Positions 5,017 to 6,814 of a stretch of 6,814 nt of DNA are shown in pieces (position 1 is the first letter of the stretch; each line of letters begins with the position of its first letter). The notes beneath the pieces are model-generated. The model saw only the letters and a program-made list of their open reading frames with translations. It was not told the origin of the DNA and made no database searches. Origin of the DNA: Kangiella sp. (GTDB lineage Bacteria > Pseudomonadota > Gammaproteobacteria > Enterobacterales > Kangiellaceae); the NCBI GenBank assembly GCA_026195755.1, contig JAPHRL010000104.1, positions 1-6,814 of the forward strand. Direction: 5' to 3'. A program made the position numbers and the translations under genes.

Positions 5017-5134
5017 TCGGGTCTGCCCCCTTGGGTATAATCCTTCTCTTACACGTTTGAACTAATCTACTCGATGTTCACACCTTACAAATGAAACCTA
5101 ACCTTATAGGATGCACCCTAAGGGGCAGATCGGG
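5017..5134. repeat. Imperfect inverted repeat pair around TCTGCCCC
   Basis: The left arm (5017-5043, containing GTCTGCCCCCTTGGG and ending ATAATCC) is mirrored by the right arm (5109-5134, GGATGCACCCTAAGGGGCAG and on to CGGG) with a few mismatches and one-base gaps. About 65 bp lie between. The left arm coincides with the 19-nt insertion in repeat copy B, so this may be a small inserted element. The GGGGCAGA core recalls the REP-like hairpins of the other island, but GTAG is missing. Confidence 0.4.
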
Positions 5135-5219
5135 TTAGACGTAAGTCGTATCCCATCAAATTATCTTTATAACAAGATATTCCTTAATGTTCATTTTTTG
5201 GACGAGCAAAAAACGAACC

Positions 5220-5245
5220 AAAAAACTCGCCCTAAAAGTTAGGCG
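5220..5245 (-). terminator. Possible terminator of the aspS transcript
   Basis: On the - strand CGCCTAA pairs with TTAGG-G-CG (one bulged G, loop CTT), then AG and six Ts (5220-5225). It lies about 185 nt beyond the aspS stop. Half of its stem (5233-5242) can instead pair with 5366-5375 in the larger structure, so the two folds compete. Confidence 0.35.
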
Positions 5246-5375
5246 CTGCGCGCTTCCCTCACTATCCAAAATCACTTAACGTGCCGCAAAACGAAACATC
5301 CATGTTTCGAATGTGCTAAATTGGGCTATCCTGCCCAATTTACACTATGATTTTGAATACCGAGGCTAACTTTTA
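5233..5375. repeat. Multi-branched foldable element downstream of aspS
   Basis: Nested complementary segments build a long basal stem: TAAAAGTTAG (5233-5242) with CTAACTTTTA (5366-5375), CCTC (5257-5260) with GAGG (5362-5365), TAT (5263-5265) with ATA (5357-5359), and CAAAATCA (5267-5274) with TGATTTTG (5348-5355). The interior carries two strong hairpins: CGAAACAT-CC-ATGTTTCG (5292-5309) and AAATTGGGC-TATCCT-GCCCAATTT (5318-5341). It has no coding potential. It could be a MITE-type element, a small structured RNA or a 3' processing structure of aspS mRNA; which one cannot be told from one copy. Confidence 0.55.
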
Positions 5376-5428
5376 ATGGGTTAATTGGTGCTAACCATTG
5401 GCTTTATCAGTGTATGCATCCAATATAA

Positions 5429-6814
5429 TTACAGCTCTTTCTTCTTAACCTGAATGCCTAACTCATCCAGTTGCTTCTCTTCAACAATGCTTGGAGCTTG
5501 GGTCAAAGGACAGCTCGCGGTGGTTGTTTTCGGGAATGCGATAACATCACGAATGGAATCAGCCCCAACCATTAACATCACCAGGCGGTCTAAACCGAAA
5601 GCCAAACCACCGTGTGGTGGACAACCGAATTTCAATGCATCCAGTAAGAAGCCAAACTTTTCTTTCTGTTCGGTTTCATCAATGCCAAGAATATCAAAAA
5701 CCGTTTCCTGCATATCCTGGTTATGAATACGAATCGAGCCGCCGCCTACTTCGCTACCGTTCAGAACCATGTCATAGGCTTTAGATAAGGTTTCGGTTGG
5801 ATTGGCTTTCACTGCAGCTACATCGTTTTCTTTTGGTGCAGTAAACGGATGGTGTAGCGCATGAATTTCACCATCAATGTCTTCAAACATTGGGAAGTCG
5901 ACTACCCATAATGGCTTCCACTCATCACGTAACAATTCAAGATCCGCTGCAACTTTCAATCGTAACGCGCCCATAGCATCAGCGACCACACGTTTAGTGT
6001 CCGAGCCGAAGAAGATAATGTCGCCTTCTTGAGCACCTACTTTCTCAACAATAGCTAATGCTTTGTCATCACCCAGGAATTTCAGAATTGGACTTTGCAG
6101 GTTTTCAGCGCCCTGCCCATTGACCTTCATCCAGGCCAAACCTTTAGCGCCATAAATACCAACAAAGTTAGTGTATTCATCAATTTGTTTACGGCTTAAT
6201 TGAGCACCACCCGGTACACGAAGCGCGGCTACACGGCTCTGCTCATCGTTGGCAGGACCAGCAAATACTTTAAACTCAACGTCTTTTACAATTTCATCAA
6301 CTGTGACCAACTCCATATCGGTACGCAAGTCCGGTTTATCCGAACCATAACGGTCCATCGCTTCGGCATAGCTCATGCGTGGGAATGTTGGCAGTTCGAT
6401 AGCCATCAATTCCTGGAATAAATGACGAATCAACCCTTCCATCAACGCCATCACTTCTTCCTGATCAAGGAATGAGGTTTCGATATCCAGCTGGGTAAAC
6501 TCTGGCTGGCGATCCGCACGCAAGTCTTCGTCACGGAAACATTTAACGATTTGGTAATAACGATCAAAGCCTGACATCATCAACAACTGCTTAAATAGCT
6601 GAGGTGATTGCGGCAAGGCATAGAATGAACCTTTGTGTACGCGGCTCGGTACCAAGTAGTCACGCGCGCCTTCCGGAGTCGCTTTAGTCAAAATCGGCGT
6701 TTCTACGTCGATAAAACCGTGCTCATCCATATAGCGACGCATGGCGCTGGTTACTTTATGACGGAAAATCATGTTCTGTGCCATTTCAGGACGACGCAAA
6801 TCAAGATAACGGTA
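5429..6814 (-). CDS. aspS: Aspartyl-tRNA synthetase (5' partial)
   Basis: AspRS is the cytoplasmic class II synthetase that activates aspartate with ATP and charges tRNA-Asp. The visible 461 residues run from YRYLDLRRPEM (open to the window edge) to the stop. Counting from that Tyr: motif 1 includes GFIDVETPILTKATPEG (about 33-49); the QSPQLFKQ loop (69-76); motif 2 FRDEDLRADRQPEFTQ (93-108), with the ATP-binding Arg94; SDKPDLR (158-164); the bacterial GAD insertion domain (FAGPANDEQSRVAALRVPGG, about 184-203 onward); and motif 3 GLAFGLDRL (403-411), with Arg410. Compared with the 590-residue E. coli enzyme, about 130 N-terminal residues, the OB-fold anticodon-binding domain, lie outside the window. 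Therefore whether it is tRNA-Asp-specific or also charges tRNA-Asn cannot be judged. The gene looks intact where visible. Confidence 0.97.
   Translation of the reverse strand, partial: YRYLDLRRPEMAQNMIFRHKVTSAMRRYMDEHGFIDVETPILTKATPEGARDYLVPSRVHKGSFYALPQSPQLFKQLLMMSGFDRYYQIVKCFRDEDLRADRQPEFTQLDIETSFLDQEEVMALMEGLIRHLFQELMAIELPTFPRMSYAEAMDRYGSDKPDLRTDMELVTVDEIVKDVEFKVFAGPANDEQSRVAALRVPGGAQLSRKQIDEYTNFVGIYGAKGLAWMKVNGQGAENLQSPILKFLGDDKALAIVEKVGAQEGDIIFFGSDTKRVVADAMGALRLKVAADLELLRDEWKPLWVVDFPMFEDIDGEIHALHHPFTAPKENDVAAVKANPTETLSKAYDMVLNGSEVGGGSIRIHNQDMQETVFDILGIDETEQKEKFGFLLDALKFGCPPHGGLAFGLDRLVMLMVGADSIRDVIAFPKTTTASCPLTQAPSIVEEKQLDELGIQVKKKEL

Larger units (their letters stand above)
4736..5428. 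other. Non-coding repeat island between aspS and yebC
   Basis: These 693 nt contain no intact gene. From the aspS side: about 50 nt with no clear feature; a multi-branched foldable element (5233-5375); a possible terminator (5220-5245); an AT-rich stretch (5141-5200) with a poor promoter-like TATAAA (5166-5171 on the - strand) lacking a good -35; an inverted repeat pair (5017-5134); the two direct copies of a 38-bp block with a coding-like stretch between them (4824-4982); and the hairpin in the yebC leader. E. coli has nudB between aspS and yebC; nothing resembling it is left here. Confidence 0.75.

Noticed and set aside
5013..5041. + strand promoter with TATAAT at 5036-5041
   Set aside because: The -10 is perfect, but the bases 17 nt upstream (TTCGTC) are a poor -35 and no + strand gene follows.
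5238..5370. GTTAGGC ... GGCTAAC as an integron attC site
   Set aside because: attC sites run from RYYYAAC to GTTRRRY; here the order is reversed and the second core is GGCTAAC. No integrase or cassette is present.
6797..6799. TTG at 6799 as the aspS start
   Set aside because: The preceding in-frame codons read YRYLD, which is conserved AspRS sequence; the gene simply runs off the window.

Overview
The window looks like a stretch of gammaproteobacterial chromosome. The AspRS, YebC, RuvC and RuvA proteins are all close in length and motif order to their Escherichia coli counterparts, and aspS-yebC-ruvC-ruvA in that order on one strand is the usual gammaproteobacterial arrangement. Base composition is moderate to slightly AT-rich. 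The genus cannot be fixed from the sequence alone; a marine-type gammaproteobacterium (Alteromonadales/Oceanospirillales-like) is a guess.

Layout from left to right: a DJ-1/PfpI (Hsp31-like) gene runs on the + strand, cut at its 5' end by the window edge, and ends in a hairpin terminator (685-710). Everything else is on the - strand and is read from right to left. aspS (cut at its 5' end by the right edge) ends at 5429. A 693-nt gap full of repeats follows, then yebC (4735-3992), then a second repeat-filled gap of 703 nt, then ruvC (3288-2758), ruvA (2761-2144) and a secreted Sel1-repeat protein gene (2137-704). The last three are tightly packed (4-nt overlap, then a 6-nt gap) behind one good sigma70-type promoter (3330-3358), so they form a likely operon. 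The Sel1 gene converges on the DJ-1 gene.

RuvC is the Holliday-junction endonuclease and RuvA the junction-binding part of the RuvAB branch-migration motor. ruvB, normally right after ruvA, is absent; its usual place is taken by the Sel1-repeat gene, whose product has a signal peptide and so probably does not work with RuvAC. AspRS charges tRNA-Asp, and YebC is a TACO1-family factor.

The most unusual part is the two non-coding islands on either side of yebC. The left island (3289-3991) carries at least four hairpins headed by GTAG, in both orientations, with the architecture of REP sequences mobilised by RAYT transposases. It also holds a fifth palindrome of another family, a 174-bp imperfect palindrome and a 22-bp direct repeat. 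The right island (4736-5428) carries a multi-branched foldable element of about 145 nt just after aspS, two direct copies and one inverted copy of a block that looks like the 3' end of a lost coding sequence, and a long hairpin in the yebC leader. No complete new protein system is present; the novelty is in these repeats and in the broken-up operon.
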